Positions 36,563 to 46,818 are shown, numbered from the stretch's first letter. The stretch: DNA of 64,000 bases from JADZAI01 sp047602465 (GCA_047602465.1 JASGHF010000001.1:1922001-1986000), one strand, 5' to 3'. A program made the numbers and translations. The notes: generated from the letters alone by a model not told the origin.

Positions 36563-38082
36563 AGCTGCGCTGGCGGCTATTGCTCGCCGCATTCGCGGGC
36601 GGGGCGGCGGTCTTCGGCATGGCGCCGTTCGACAGCTGGCCCGTGCTTCTCGCCGCCCTTGGCCTTTTCGCCTTCCTCGCCGACGGCACTGCCGATGATC
36701 GCCGCCCGAAACGCGCCGCCTTCCTCACCGGCTGGGCCTTCGGCTTCACCTATTTCGCGGGCGGCTTTTACTGGGTGGGCGAGGCCTTCTATGTCGATCC
36801 GCGCACCATCTGGCTGATGCCCTTCGCGGTGACCCTGCTCCCTGCCGGCATGGCCCTCTACCCGGCCCTCGCCACGCTGGCGGCGCGGGCTTTTCCCCAG
36901 CGTGGGGCCGCCTTTGCGCTCCTTTTCGCGGCTGTTTTCGCCCTCACCGAGTTCGTGCGCGGCTGGCTCTTCACCGGTTTCCCGTGGAACCTTTTCGGCG
37001 CCACCTTCATCGGTTCCGGGCTGGACCAGGGCGCCGCCGTCGCCGGCCTCTACGGCCTCACACTCGCCGCCCTCATCACCGGCTTCGGCCTCGCCCCGCT
37101 CTTCACCGGCGCCGGCTGGCGCCGCATTGTCCCCGCCTTCACCGGCACGGCGCTGCTCGCCGCCTCCTGGGCCTACGGCGCCTCGCGCGACCCCGTCCCC
37201 GACACCACGACACAGCTCAGAATCGTCCAGCCGGACAACCCGCAAAGCGAGAAATCCCGCGCCGATTACGGCCGCCGCCTGTGGCAGCGCCTGGTCGATC
37301 TCAGCTTCGCGCCCGGCAGTGAAGCGGTCGATATTTTCGTGTGGCCGGAAGGGGTTACGCCCTTCCTGATCGATGAAACCCCGGAAGCCATGGCGGTCCT
37401 CGCCGGGCAGATGCGTCAGGGTCAGATCCTCATCGCCGGCTCCGCCCGCCGCCAGCGCTTCGAAAGCGGGACCCGCTATTACAACTCGCTCTTCGTCATC
37501 GACCACACCGGCGCCGTCAGCACCGTCTACGACAAGGCTCACCTCGTGCCGTTCGGCGAATACATGCCATTTCCGGGCTTTTTCCGCTCGCTCGGCATCG
37601 ACATCCTGAACGCCCGCGTCGCCGACAGCTTCACCGCCGGCCCCGGCCTTCAGACCCTCACCATCGCCGGACTACCGGCCTTTTCCGCCCTGATCTGCTA
37701 CGAGGCCCTGTTTCCGGGCGAGGTCGTCGCGAAGGACCAGCCCCGCCCCGCCTGGCTCGCCAATATCACCGACGACAGCTGGTTCGGCACCCAGACCGGC
37801 CCCTGGCAACACCTCACCGCCACCCGCTTCCGCGCCATCGAGGAGGGCCTGCCGCTCGTCCGCGCCGCCACCACCGGCATCTCGGCGGTAATCGATGCCG
37901 ACGGACGCATCGTCACCGCGTCAGGCATCGGCGAGGCCGTCAAACTCGACGCCATTTTGCCCGGCGCGCGGCCCCCCACCCCGTTCGCGGCCTGGGGTCA
38001 TCTCATCTTCTGGTTGATGCTGGGCCTGACCTTCGCCCTGGGGCTGTCTTTGACCGAAATGCGATTTCGGTCAAAGACTTGA
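36559..38082 (+). CDS. lnt: Apolipoprotein N-acyltransferase
   Basis: A 507-residue inner-membrane enzyme that adds the third acyl chain to lipoproteins. About six N-terminal membrane segments precede a periplasmic nitrilase-like domain with the catalytic triad E264 (VWPEGVTPF), K326 (YDKAHLVPFGEYMPF) and C380 (ALICYEALFPG); WLANITDDSWFG is another conserved block. A last helix ends the protein. Full family length; start overlaps corC by 4 bases. Last gene of the miaB-lnt operon. Confidence 0.96.
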   Translation: MKLRWRLLLAAFAGGAAVFGMAPFDSWPVLLAALGLFAFLADGTADDRRPKRAAFLTGWAFGFTYFAGGFYWVGEAFYVDPRTIWLMPFAVTLLPAGMALYPALATLAARAFPQRGAAFALLFAAVFALTEFVRGWLFTGFPWNLFGATFIGSGLDQGAAVAGLYGLTLAALITGFGLAPLFTGAGWRRIVPAFTGTALLAASWAYGASRDPVPDTTTQLRIVQPDNPQSEKSRADYGRRLWQRLVDLSFAPGSEAVDIFVWPEGVTPFLIDETPEAMAVLAGQMRQGQILIAGSARRQRFESGTRYYNSLFVIDHTGAVSTVYDKAHLVPFGEYMPFPGFFRSLGIDILNARVADSFTAGPGLQTLTIAGLPAFSALICYEALFPGEVVAKDQPRPAWLANITDDSWFGTQTGPWQHLTATRFRAIEEGLPLVRAATTGISAVIDADGRIVTASGIGEAVKLDAILPGARPPTPFAAWGHLIFWLMLGLTFALGLSLTEMRFRSKT

Positions 38083-38123
38083 GAGAATTTTGACGCCGCC
38101 GTCATTGATCGCGCGGCTTTGCG

Positions 38124-38157
38124 TTGACCCCCCGTATCATGACCCTTAATTCATGAC
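38124..38157 (+). promoter_or_regulatory. Candidate promoter/operator of the HTH gene: two TCATGAC direct repeats
   Basis: TCATGAC occurs at 38137-38143 and 38151-38157, 14 bases start to start, each containing the palindrome TCATGA. A TTGACC lies at 38124-38129. The site is 50-70 bases upstream of the HTH regulator ATG, a sensible place for autoregulation; the -10 box is unclear. Confidence 0.35.
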
Positions 38158-38207
38158 GCGCTGATCGTCGGCCACCCCTCCGGCCGCCCCCGCCGTACAG
38201 GTTTTCA

Positions 38208-38624
38208 ATGCCCAAAAGGTCCATGAATCCCATCGATGCCCATGTCGGCGCGCGCGTGCGGCTGCGTCGCATGCTGATCGGCATGAGCCAGGAGCGCCTT
38301 GGCGAATTGCTGGGCGTCACCTTCCAGCAGGTCCAGAAATACGAAAAAGGCGCCAACCGCATCGGCGCCAGCCGCCTCTACGAGATTTCCCGGGTTCTGG
38401 AAGTGCCGGTGCAGTATTTCTTCAACGACATGCCGGAAGGCCTGTCGTCCGGCCCGCGCGGTTTCGCCGAGGATGCAGCGCCCTTCGAGATGGAGATTTT
38501 CTCCAATCCCGAGAACATCCGCCTCGCCCAGGCCAACAGCGCGATCCGGAATCCTGCTGTCCGCCGCCGTCTCTACGATCTGGCGCGCGAGCTTTCGGGC
38601 GGCAACGAGGCCGAGGCGGGCTGA
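38208..38624 (+). CDS. Cro/CI-type HTH regulator (PhrR/PraR-like)
   Basis: A 138-residue protein. Residues about 10-66 form an XRE-type HTH (HVGARVRLRRMLIGMSQERLGELLGVTFQQVQKYEKG region), followed by a conserved tail with YFFNDMPEG and a C-terminal helix. The start MPKRSMNPIDAHVGAR and the position just upstream of metK match a regulator widely conserved in Alphaproteobacteria; PhrR/PraR in rhizobia belong to this group and affect stress response, quorum sensing and biofilm formation. Function here is not known. Separated from lnt by 125 bases. Confidence 0.88.
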   Translation: MPKRSMNPIDAHVGARVRLRRMLIGMSQERLGELLGVTFQQVQKYEKGANRIGASRLYEISRVLEVPVQYFFNDMPEGLSSGPRGFAEDAAPFEMEIFSNPENIRLAQANSAIRNPAVRRRLYDLARELSGGNEAEAG

Positions 38625-38731
38625 AGCTTCGCTTCACTTGACCCCATAGGCGGCCTTTGACAGAAGGGCCGCGCTTTCGGCGCGTGCCTTCCGCTTCGCG
38701 CCGTCTCACCCTTACACGCGGAGCCTTCCAG

Positions 38732-39928
<1,197 letters not shown>

Positions 39929-39946
39929 AGACCGCTCTCTTACTTT

Positions 39947-40027
39947 CCTCATGGCCGGGCCTGACCCGGCCATCCAGCGCTTCGCCAACCGCCGGGCTGG
40001 ATGGCCGCCTCAAGGGCGGCCATGAGG
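39947..40027. repeat. Three-hairpin palindromic repeat (family 2, long form)
   Basis: 81 bases with outer arms CCTC and GAGG enclosing three hairpins in series: ATGGCCGGG-CCTGA-CCCGGCCAT, CCAGC ... GCTGG with a GC-rich 17-base interior, and ATGGCCGCC-TCAA-GGGCGGCCAT. The first 27 bases are the same as 26331-26357, showing that the two sites are one family. It lies between metK and trmB, and its right end is 21 bases before the trmB start. Confidence 0.82.
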
Positions 40028-40048
40028 TATTGGGTGGAACGCGCCACC

Positions 40049-40744
40049 ATGACTGACGACCCCCCCGAAAAGCGCCGCCTCATCTATGGCCGCCGTCAGG
40101 GCCGCCCGCTCAAGGCCGCCCAGCGCGAAGCGTTCGAGACCGTCCTGCCCGCGTTGGCGCTCGACATCACAAAGCTGCCCGCACCGGCGACCCTGTTTCC
40201 CGGCCTGCCGAAACTTGGCCTGGAGATCGGCTTCGGCGGCGGCGAGCATCTGGCGGCACAGGCCGCCGCCCACCCCGACACAGGTTTCATCGGCGCAGAA
40301 CCCTTCCTCAACGGCGTCGCCAAGCTGGCCGCTTTGGTGAAAGACCTCCCCAATGTCGCCATCCATCACGGCGATGCCCGCGACGTGCTCGATGCCCTGC
40401 CCGGCGCCAGCCTGGACAAGGCCTGGCTCCTGTTCCCGGACCCCTGGCATAAGCTGCGGCACAACAAGCGCCGCTTCGTCAGCCAGAAGAACCTCGCCCA
40501 GCTCGCCCGCACACTGAAATCCGGCGCGGTTTTCCGCGTGGCGAGCGACATTCCCGACTATATTCGCTGGACGCTGGTCGAAATCGCCGCCTTCAACCGC
40601 GCGCACGGCGAAACCTTCATCTGGCAGGCCCGCAAACCCGAAGACTGGCGCATCCGCCCCGCCGACTGGCCCGGCACGCGCTATGAGGCCAAGGCGCTGG
40701 TGGCGGGGCGCACCCCCGCCTATCTGGAGTTCCACAGGACGTAA
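40049..40744 (+). CDS. trmB: tRNA (guanine-N7)-methyltransferase
   Basis: A 231-residue SAM-dependent enzyme that makes m7G46 in tRNA variable loops. The SAM motif is LEIGFGGGEHLAAQA, and FPDPWHKLRHNKRRF is the TrmB signature with the catalytic Asp. A start at 40001 inside the repeat is in frame but not family-like; ATG 40049 is used. Just before the ATG, GGTGG and CCACC can pair over 6 bases, which may partly mask the weak ribosome binding site. Upstream metK supplies its cofactor. Confidence 0.93.
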   Translation: MTDDPPEKRRLIYGRRQGRPLKAAQREAFETVLPALALDITKLPAPATLFPGLPKLGLEIGFGGGEHLAAQAAAHPDTGFIGAEPFLNGVAKLAALVKDLPNVAIHHGDARDVLDALPGASLDKAWLLFPDPWHKLRHNKRRFVSQKNLAQLARTLKSGAVFRVASDIPDYIRWTLVEIAAFNRAHGETFIWQARKPEDWRIRPADWPGTRYEAKALVAGRTPAYLEFHRT

Positions 40745-40757
40745 CAGGGCCGGGGGC

Positions 40758-40786
40758 TTGAACGCTTGCGGGTTTCGGCGCATATA
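40758..40786 (+). promoter_or_regulatory. Promoter of the rimP-nusA-infB operon
   Basis: TTGAAC (40758-40763), a 17-base spacer and CATATA (40781-40786), 92 bases before the rimP ATG. Spacing and boxes fit a sigma-70-type promoter, and the leader that follows contains an attenuator-like terminator. Confidence 0.6.
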
Positions 40787-40807
40787 GCCGTCTAACAAAC
40801 CGGTCTG

Positions 40808-40854
40808 CTGATCGAAAGATCAGAAGCAGGTGGCCCCAACGGGCCGCCTTTTTT
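40808..40854 (+). terminator. Leader hairpin with GNRA loop plus intrinsic terminator upstream of rimP (possible attenuator)
   Basis: CTGATC-GAAA-GATCAG (40808-40823) is a stem closed by a GAAA tetraloop. Five bases later GGTGGCCC-CAAC-GGGCCGCC (40829-40848, one G-T pair) is followed by six T (40849-40854), a good intrinsic terminator. It lies between the promoter at 40758 and rimP, so it must be bypassed for operon expression. That suggests attenuation, perhaps through NusA, which the operon encodes. Confidence 0.7.
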
Positions 40855-40877
40855 GTTGTCCGGCGGAGACGAGACGC

Positions 40878-41378
40878 ATGGCTTCAGCGGAGACGCTGCA
40901 CGAACTGATCGCCCCGATCGTCACCACGATGGGGTTTGAACTCGTGCGCCTCCGCTTCACCGGCTCGGCGCACAAGATTCTCCAGATCATGGCCGAGCGT
41001 CCCGACGGCACGATGAATGTCGACGATTGCGCCGAACTCTCGCGCGCCATTTCGGCGATGCTCGATGAGAAAGACCCGATCGTCGAAGACTACGACCTCG
41101 AAGTTTCCTCGCCCGGCATCGACCGCCCGCTGACGCGGCCGAAGGATTTCGCGCGCTTCGCCGGCCACAAGGCGAAGATCGAGCTGATGTCGCCCGACGC
41201 CAAGGGCCGCCGCCGCTATCAGGTCGACATCGCGTCGGCCAACGACACCACCGTCACGCTGGCGATCAGCGCCGACGAAACGCTCACCATTCCCTTCACC
41301 GCGATCAGCGAGGCGAAGCTCGTCCTCACTGATCGCCTGATCGCCGAAGCGCAAGAAGCGCGCGGCGTGCGCCACTAA
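40878..41378 (+). CDS. rimP: Ribosome maturation factor RimP
   Basis: A 166-residue two-domain protein needed for 30S assembly. The N-terminal domain holds GFELVRLRFTGSAHKILQIMAERPDG and VDDCAELSRAISAMLDEKDPI, and DYDLEVSSPGIDRPLTRPKDF is the RimP signature; an Sm-like barrel ends the protein. ATG 40878 is chosen; an in-frame GTG at 40830 lies inside the terminator hairpin and is rejected. First gene of the operon with nusA, 15 bases ahead. Confidence 0.95.
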   Translation: MASAETLHELIAPIVTTMGFELVRLRFTGSAHKILQIMAERPDGTMNVDDCAELSRAISAMLDEKDPIVEDYDLEVSSPGIDRPLTRPKDFARFAGHKAKIELMSPDAKGRRRYQVDIASANDTTVTLAISADETLTIPFTAISEAKLVLTDRLIAEAQEARGVRH

Positions 41379-41393
41379 GAGAGGAAACCTGCC

Positions 41394-42986
41394 ATGGCCG
41401 TCAGCGCCAACCGTCTTGAGCTTCTGCAGATCGCCGACGCGGTCGCGCGCGAAGCCCTGATCGAGAAGGAAATCGTCATCGCGGCGATGGAAGACGCGAT
41501 GGCGAAGGCCGCGCGCTCGCGCTACGGCACGTCGAGCGAAATCCGCGCCGAGCTGGACCCCAAGACCGGCGAGACCCGCCTGCACCGCGTGCTGCTGGTC
41601 GTCGACAAGGTCGAGAACGACGCGACCGAGATCTCCGTCGAGGCCGCCCAGCGCCGCAACCCGGCCGCCCAGGCCGGCGACACCATCCTCGATCCGCTGC
41701 CGCCGTTCGATTTCGGCCGCATCGCCGCGCAGACCGGCAAGCAGGTCATCATGCAGAAAGTGCGTGACGCCCAGCGCGAACGTCAGTTCGAGGAGTTCAA
41801 GGACCGCATCGGCGAGATCATCCACGGCATCGTGAAGCGCGTGGAATACGGCAACGTGATCGTCGATCTCGGCCGCGCCGAAGCCATCGTCCGCCGCGAC
41901 GAAGGCCTGCCGCGCGAGGCCTTCCGCCCGAACGACCGCATCCGCGCCTATCTCTATGACGTGCGCCGCGAGACGCGCGGGCCGCAGCTGTTCCTCAGCC
42001 GCACGCATCCCCAGTTCATGTCCAAGCTGTTCGCGCAGGAAGTGCCGGAAATCTATGACGGCATCATCGAGATCAAGGCGGTCGCCCGCGATCCGGGCAG
42101 CCGCGCGAAGATCGCGGTGATCAGCAAGGACTCGTCCATCGACCCCGTCGGCGCCTGCGTCGGCATGCGCGGCAGCCGCGTGCAGGCCGTCGTGCAGGAA
42201 CTGCAGGGCGAGAAGATCGACATCATTCCCTGGTCGGCCGACGCCGCGACGTTCATCGTCAACGCGCTTCAGCCCGCCGAAGTCTCCAAGGTCGTGCTCG
42301 ATGAAGACGCCGGCCGCATCGACGTGGTGGTGCCGGAAGAGCAGCTCTCGCTCGCCATCGGCCGCCGTGGCCAGAATGTGCGCCTCGCCTCGCAGCTCAC
42401 GGGCTGGGACATCAAGATCATGACCGAGGCCGAGGAATCGGAGCGCCGCCAGAAGGAATTCCAGGCCCGCACCGAAATCTTCATGACCGCGCTGGATGTC
42501 GATGAGACGCTGGCCCAGCTTCTGGCGGCCGAAGGCTTCGCGAACCTCGAAGAGCTCGCCTATGTCGAGCCGCACGAATTGTCGTCCATCGACGGCATCG
42601 ACGAAGAGACCGGCGCCGAACTGCAGCGCCGCGCGCTCGACGTGATCGAAGCCGCGAACCGCGAGGCCGACGCCCGGCGCCGCGAACTCGGCGTGCTGGA
42701 CGAGGTCGGCGAGATCCCCGGCGTGACGCCGCAGATGATGGCGGCGTTCGGCGAGAACGACGTGAAGTCGATCGAAGACGTCGCCGGCTGCTCGGCCGAC
42801 GACCTCACCGGCTATGACGACAGCAAGAAGGGCGAGCGCTTCCACGTGAAGGGCATCCTGGAAGATCTCGGCATCTCGAAGGACGAGGCCGAGCAGCTGG
42901 TCATGCAGGCCCGCGTGATGGCCGGCTGGGTGGAAGCCGCGCCGGAAGAAGAAGACGGCGAGATCGAAGCGGAGGCCGAGGCCTGA
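41394..42986 (+). CDS. nusA: Transcription termination/antitermination factor NusA
   Basis: A 530-residue NusA. Order: N-terminal RNA polymerase-binding domain (about 1-130), S1 domain (GIVKRVEYGNVIVDLGRAEAIV), two KH domains (VGACVGMRGSRVQAVVQEL; LSLAIGRRGQNVRLASQL), and a C-terminal part with two helix-hairpin repeats (LAAEGFANLEELAYVEPHELSSIDGIDEET) and an acidic tail. NusA modulates pausing, termination and rRNA antitermination. SD AGAGGAAA lies shortly before the ATG. It is probably autoregulated through the leader terminator upstream of rimP. Confidence 0.97.
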   Translation: MAVSANRLELLQIADAVAREALIEKEIVIAAMEDAMAKAARSRYGTSSEIRAELDPKTGETRLHRVLLVVDKVENDATEISVEAAQRRNPAAQAGDTILDPLPPFDFGRIAAQTGKQVIMQKVRDAQRERQFEEFKDRIGEIIHGIVKRVEYGNVIVDLGRAEAIVRRDEGLPREAFRPNDRIRAYLYDVRRETRGPQLFLSRTHPQFMSKLFAQEVPEIYDGIIEIKAVARDPGSRAKIAVISKDSSIDPVGACVGMRGSRVQAVVQELQGEKIDIIPWSADAATFIVNALQPAEVSKVVLDEDAGRIDVVVPEEQLSLAIGRRGQNVRLASQLTGWDIKIMTEAEESERRQKEFQARTEIFMTALDVDETLAQLLAAEGFANLEELAYVEPHELSSIDGIDEETGAELQRRALDVIEAANREADARRRELGVLDEVGEIPGVTPQMMAAFGENDVKSIEDVAGCSADDLTGYDDSKKGERFHVKGILEDLGISKDEAEQLVMQARVMAGWVEAAPEEEDGEIEAEAEA

Positions 42987-42990
42987 ACCC

Positions 42991-43692
42991 ATGAGTCGTA
43001 AAGCCGCCCGCGAACGGCGCGACCGGATCCGCGGCGGCGACCACGACGCCAGGGGAGAAGGCTCCGAACGCCGCTGCATCTCCACGGGCAAGACCTTGCC
43101 CAAGGAGGAGCTGATCCGTTTCGTCGCCGGACCGGACGGCGAGGTCGTGCCCGATCTCGGGAACGACCTGCCCGGCCGGGGCGCCTGGGTGAAGGCCGAG
43201 CGCTCGGCGATCGACCGGGCGATCGGCAAGGGGCTTTTCGCCAAGGCCCTGGAAACCCATATCCGTCCGGCCGACAGCTTCAGCCATCTGGTGGAGGGGC
43301 TGCTGGTGAAGCGGACCCTCGGACTTCTCGGTCTGGCGCGGAAATCCGGGCTGATCGTCACGGGCTTCGAGCGCGTGAAGGAGACGATGGACGCCCATGA
43401 AATGGGCCGGGCGCGCATCGCCGCCCTGCTCGAGGCCTCGGACGGGGCCGCCGACGGGCGCCGGTCGATCCTGGCGAAAGCCAAGGCGATGGAGCTGGAG
43501 GCCCCGGTCTGCGGGCTCTTTTCCTCTTCGGAATTGAGCATGGCCTTGGGCGACGCGAATGTGATACACGCCTGCCTCCTGTCGGCAGGCGCCGGCACGC
43601 TCCACGCACGCTTTCTTCAGGAGGCCGGGCGGACGGCTGGGTTCCGGGCGATGATGCCCGCGGCCTGGGCCGGGCAGGTGACTGAGTACTAG
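42991..43692 (+). CDS. YlxR-L7Ae fusion RNA-binding protein
   Basis: A 233-residue protein with an N-terminal YlxR domain (RRCISTGKTLPKEELIRFVAGPDGEVVPDLGNDLPGRGAW region) and a C-terminal ribosomal L7Ae-like domain (LLGLARKSGLIVTGFERVKETM...LFSSSELSMALGDANVIHA). In Alphaproteobacteria these two RNA-binding modules are typically fused and placed between nusA and infB, as here (4 bases after nusA). The proteins have been linked to RNA polymerase or RNase control elsewhere; function here is inferred. Confidence 0.92.
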   Translation: MSRKAARERRDRIRGGDHDARGEGSERRCISTGKTLPKEELIRFVAGPDGEVVPDLGNDLPGRGAWVKAERSAIDRAIGKGLFAKALETHIRPADSFSHLVEGLLVKRTLGLLGLARKSGLIVTGFERVKETMDAHEMGRARIAALLEASDGAADGRRSILAKAKAMELEAPVCGLFSSSELSMALGDANVIHACLLSAGAGTLHARFLQEAGRTAGFRAMMPAAWAGQVTEY

Positions 43693-43712
43693 GAACGAAT
43701 TTCAGGCAGTTG

Positions 43713-46373
43713 ATGACGGATAAGACGGATCAGACGGGAAAGACCTTGAGCACGGGCGCACAGCCGCCGCGCGCGCCTTTGGGCGTGAAGCGGCCGGCCG
43801 TCACCACGGAGACGGGCACCGTCAAGCAGAGCTTCAGCCATGGCCGCACCAAGGCGGTGGTGGTGGAAAAGAAGCGGACCGTCACCGTGCCGCCGCGCGG
43901 GGGCGTCGCGCCTGCGCCGGCCGCTGCCCAACCGGCCCCCGAGCCGGTGAAGCCTGCCGCGCCCGCCCAGCCGTCCAAGCCGCTGCCGCCCTCGGCGCAG
44001 CGCTCGGGCATGGTGCTGCGCACCCTCACCGAGGAAGAGAAGATCGCCCGCGCCAAGGCGCTGGGCAATGCGCAGATCGCCGAGGCCGAAGCCCGCGCGC
44101 GCGCCGAGGAAACCGCGCGCCGCCGCGCCGCCGAAGAGGCCCGTCTCGCCGCCGAGGCCGAGGCCGCCGCCAAGCGCAAGGCCGAGGAAGACGCCCGCAA
44201 GGCCGCCGACGACGAGGTCCGCCGCCGCGCCGATGCCGACAGCGCCCGCCGCGCCGAACCCGAACCTGCGCGTCCTGCTGCTGCGGCTCCCGCCGCGCCG
44301 GCCCGCCCGGTGCCCGGCACGCCGATCCAGCCGGTCCAGCGCCCGAACGTCTTTGAAAGCGAAAGCGAAAAGAAGCGCGCCTCCGCGATGACCGGCATGC
44401 GCCGCCCCGGCGGCCCGGCTCAGCCCTTCCGCGCTCCGCCCGCCGCCCCGCGCGGCCCCGGCAAGACCGATGCGAAGCGCCGCGATGGCCGCCTCACCGT
44501 CACCGCCGTCGCCGGCGGCGATGTGGAAGAACGTCAACGCTCGCTCGCCGCGATGCGCCGTCAGGGCCAGCGCCGCGCCCATCAGGGCATGCAGCGCGGT
44601 GGCGACCAGGCCGCCGTCGCGCCGCGCGACATCATCATCCCCGAAGCGATCTCGGTGCAGGAGCTGGCCAACCGCATGGCCCGCCGCGCCGTCGACGTCA
44701 TCAAGGTGCTGATGAAGAACGGCGTCATGGCGACGATCAACACCTCGATCGACGCCGACACCGCCCAGATCATCGCCGAGGAATACGGCCACGTCGTGAA
44801 GCGCGTCGCGGAAAGCGACGTTCTTGAAGGCCTGAAGGGCGAGGCCGATGCGGCCGAGCACCTGCAGCCGCGCGCGCCGGTCGTGACCATCATGGGTCAC
44901 GTCGACCACGGCAAGACCTCGCTGCTCGACGCGCTGCGCTCCACCAACGTGGTCGCTGGCGAAGCCGGCGGCATCACGCAGCATATCGGCGCCTACCAGA
45001 TCGTCGCGCCTTCGGGCGCCAAGATCACCTTCCTCGACACGCCCGGCCACGCCGCGTTCACCGCGATGCGCGCCCGCGGCGCCAAGGTCACCGACATCGT
45101 CATTCTGGTCGTCGCGGCCGATGACGGCGTCATGCCGCAGACGGAAGAAGCGATCGCCCACGCCAAGGCTGCGGGCGTTCCCATCATCGTCGCGATCAAC
45201 AAGATCGACAAACCCGACTCCAACCCGAACCGCGTGAAGCAGGAGCTGCTTCGCTACGAGATCGTGGTGGAAGACATGGGCGGCGAAGTTCAGGCCGTCG
45301 AAGTGTCGGCGCTCAAGAAGCTGGGCCTCGACAAGCTGGAAGAGGCGATCCTCCTCCAGTCCGAACTGCTCGAACTGCAGGCCAATCCGGATCGTCCGGC
45401 CGAAGGCGCCATCGTCGAAGCCAAGCTCGACAAGGGCCGCGGTCCGGTCGCGACCGTCCTCGTCCAGCGCGGCACGATCAAGGTCGGCGACATCGTCGTC
45501 GCCGGCGGCGAATGGGGCCGCGTGCGCGCCCTCGTCAACGATCAGGGCAAGACCGTTCCGTCCGCCGGCCCGTCCGAACCCGTCGAGGTTCTGGGTCTGC
45601 AGGGCACGCCGGAAGCCGGCGACGAACTGGTGGTCGTGGAAAGCGACGCTCGCGCCCGCGAGATCGCGGACTTCCGCACGCGCAAGCGCCGCGAGGCCCG
45701 CACCACGTCGGGCCGCGCGACGATGGAAGACCTGCTGAAAGACCGTCAGGCCGGCGAGAAGAAGATCCTTCCCGTCGTCATCAAGGCGGACGTGCAGGGT
45801 TCGGTCGAAGCGATCGCCCAGGCCCTGCGCGGCCTCGCGACCGACGAAGTCGGCGTGCAGGTGCTGCAGTCGGGCGTCGGCGGCGTCACCGAATCCGACG
45901 TCATCCTCGCCCACGCCTCGGGCGCGGTCATCATCGCGTTCAATGTGCGCGCCCATGCCGAAGGGCGCGAGCGCGCCAAGCGCGACGGCGTCGACATCCG
46001 CTACTACTCGATCATCTACAACATCATCGACGACGTGAAGGCGGCCATGGGCGGCCTGCTCTCGCCGGTGATCCGCGAGAACTTCCTCGGCAACGCCACG
46101 ATCCTCCAGGTCTTCAACATCACGAAGTTCGGCAAGGTCGCAGGCTGCAAGGTCGTCGAAGGCAATGTGCGCCGTGGCGCGCGCGTCCGCCTCATCCGCG
46201 ACCGCGTGGTCATCCACGAAGGCAAGCTCTCCACCCTCAAGCGCTTCAAGGACGAAGTGCGCGAAGTCCAGCAGGGCTACGAATGCGGCATGGCGTTCGA
46301 GAACTACCAGGACATCCGCGAGGGCGACACGATCGAGTGCTTCGACATCGAGGAGGTCGCGCGGACGCTCTAG
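43713..46373 (+). CDS. infB: Translation initiation factor IF-2
   Basis: An 886-residue IF2. The first 280 residues are low-complexity, with Pro/Ala stretches and a long charged Ala/Glu/Arg helix (about 105-185), as usual in Alphaproteobacteria. The IF2-N domain follows (ISVQELANRMARRAVDVIKVLM), then the GTPase with G1 GHVDHGKT (G395-T402), G3 DTPGH, G4 NKID, and the C-terminal domains that bind fMet-tRNA. ATG 43713 is used; the TTG immediately before it would add one residue. Full length. Confidence 0.97.
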   Translation: MTDKTDQTGKTLSTGAQPPRAPLGVKRPAVTTETGTVKQSFSHGRTKAVVVEKKRTVTVPPRGGVAPAPAAAQPAPEPVKPAAPAQPSKPLPPSAQRSGMVLRTLTEEEKIARAKALGNAQIAEAEARARAEETARRRAAEEARLAAEAEAAAKRKAEEDARKAADDEVRRRADADSARRAEPEPARPAAAAPAAPARPVPGTPIQPVQRPNVFESESEKKRASAMTGMRRPGGPAQPFRAPPAAPRGPGKTDAKRRDGRLTVTAVAGGDVEERQRSLAAMRRQGQRRAHQGMQRGGDQAAVAPRDIIIPEAISVQELANRMARRAVDVIKVLMKNGVMATINTSIDADTAQIIAEEYGHVVKRVAESDVLEGLKGEADAAEHLQPRAPVVTIMGHVDHGKTSLLDALRSTNVVAGEAGGITQHIGAYQIVAPSGAKITFLDTPGHAAFTAMRARGAKVTDIVILVVAADDGVMPQTEEAIAHAKAAGVPIIVAINKIDKPDSNPNRVKQELLRYEIVVEDMGGEVQAVEVSALKKLGLDKLEEAILLQSELLELQANPDRPAEGAIVEAKLDKGRGPVATVLVQRGTIKVGDIVVAGGEWGRVRALVNDQGKTVPSAGPSEPVEVLGLQGTPEAGDELVVVESDARAREIADFRTRKRREARTTSGRATMEDLLKDRQAGEKKILPVVIKADVQGSVEAIAQALRGLATDEVGVQVLQSGVGGVTESDVILAHASGAVIIAFNVRAHAEGRERAKRDGVDIRYYSIIYNIIDDVKAAMGGLLSPVIRENFLGNATILQVFNITKFGKVAGCKVVEGNVRRGARVRLIRDRVVIHEGKLSTLKRFKDEVREVQQGYECGMAFENYQDIREGDTIECFDIEEVARTL

Positions 46374-46392
46374 TCCGCGCGGCATAGGCCCT

Positions 46393-46818
46393 TTGCCCCG
46401 CAAGAGAAACGCCAATACCGGTCCCACGCAGCGCCAGCTGCGTGTGGGCGAGGAAATCCGTCGCACCACGCACGAGATCCTGACGCGCGCGCACTGGCGC
46501 GATCCGCTGCTGGTGGATCAGTCGATCTCGGTGACGGGCGTGCGCATCTCGCCGGACCTTTCGGTCGTCACGCTCTTCGTGAAGCCGCTCGCCGCCGAGA
46601 ACGAGCTTGAGATCGTCGCGGCGCTCAACAACGCCAAGGCCTATGTGCGCGGCGAGCTCGGCCACGCGCTGAACCATCTGCGCATCGTTCCGCAGCTGCG
46701 CTTCGAGATCGACCGCTCGTTCGACGAAGGCAGTCATATCGACGCCCTGCTCCGCAGCCACGCCGTCGCGCGCGACCTGAAGGCAGGCGATGCCGGCGAA
46801 GACGGGGAAGAGGGCTGA
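46393..46818 (+). CDS. rbfA: Ribosome-binding factor A (TTG start)
   Basis: A 141-residue KH-type protein that binds immature 30S subunits and is important for cold adaptation. Matching segments are RQLRVGEEIRRTTHEIL, VTGVRISPDLSVVTLFVKPL, HLRIVPQLRFEIDRSFDEGSHIDALL. No ATG precedes the conserved part; the likely start is TTG at 46393, 19 bases after infB, giving MPRKRN as first residues. Its stop overlaps the truB ATG by one base. Confidence 0.92.
   Translation: MPRKRNANTGPTQRQLRVGEEIRRTTHEILTRAHWRDPLLVDQSISVTGVRISPDLSVVTLFVKPLAAENELEIVAALNNAKAYVRGELGHALNHLRIVPQLRFEIDRSFDEGSHIDALLRSHAVARDLKAGDAGEDGEEG

Noticed and set aside
38625..38731. SAM riboswitch in the metK leader
   Set aside because: I could not match the conserved cores of the SAM-II or SAM/SAH types, and the leader is short. 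Not reported as a feature.
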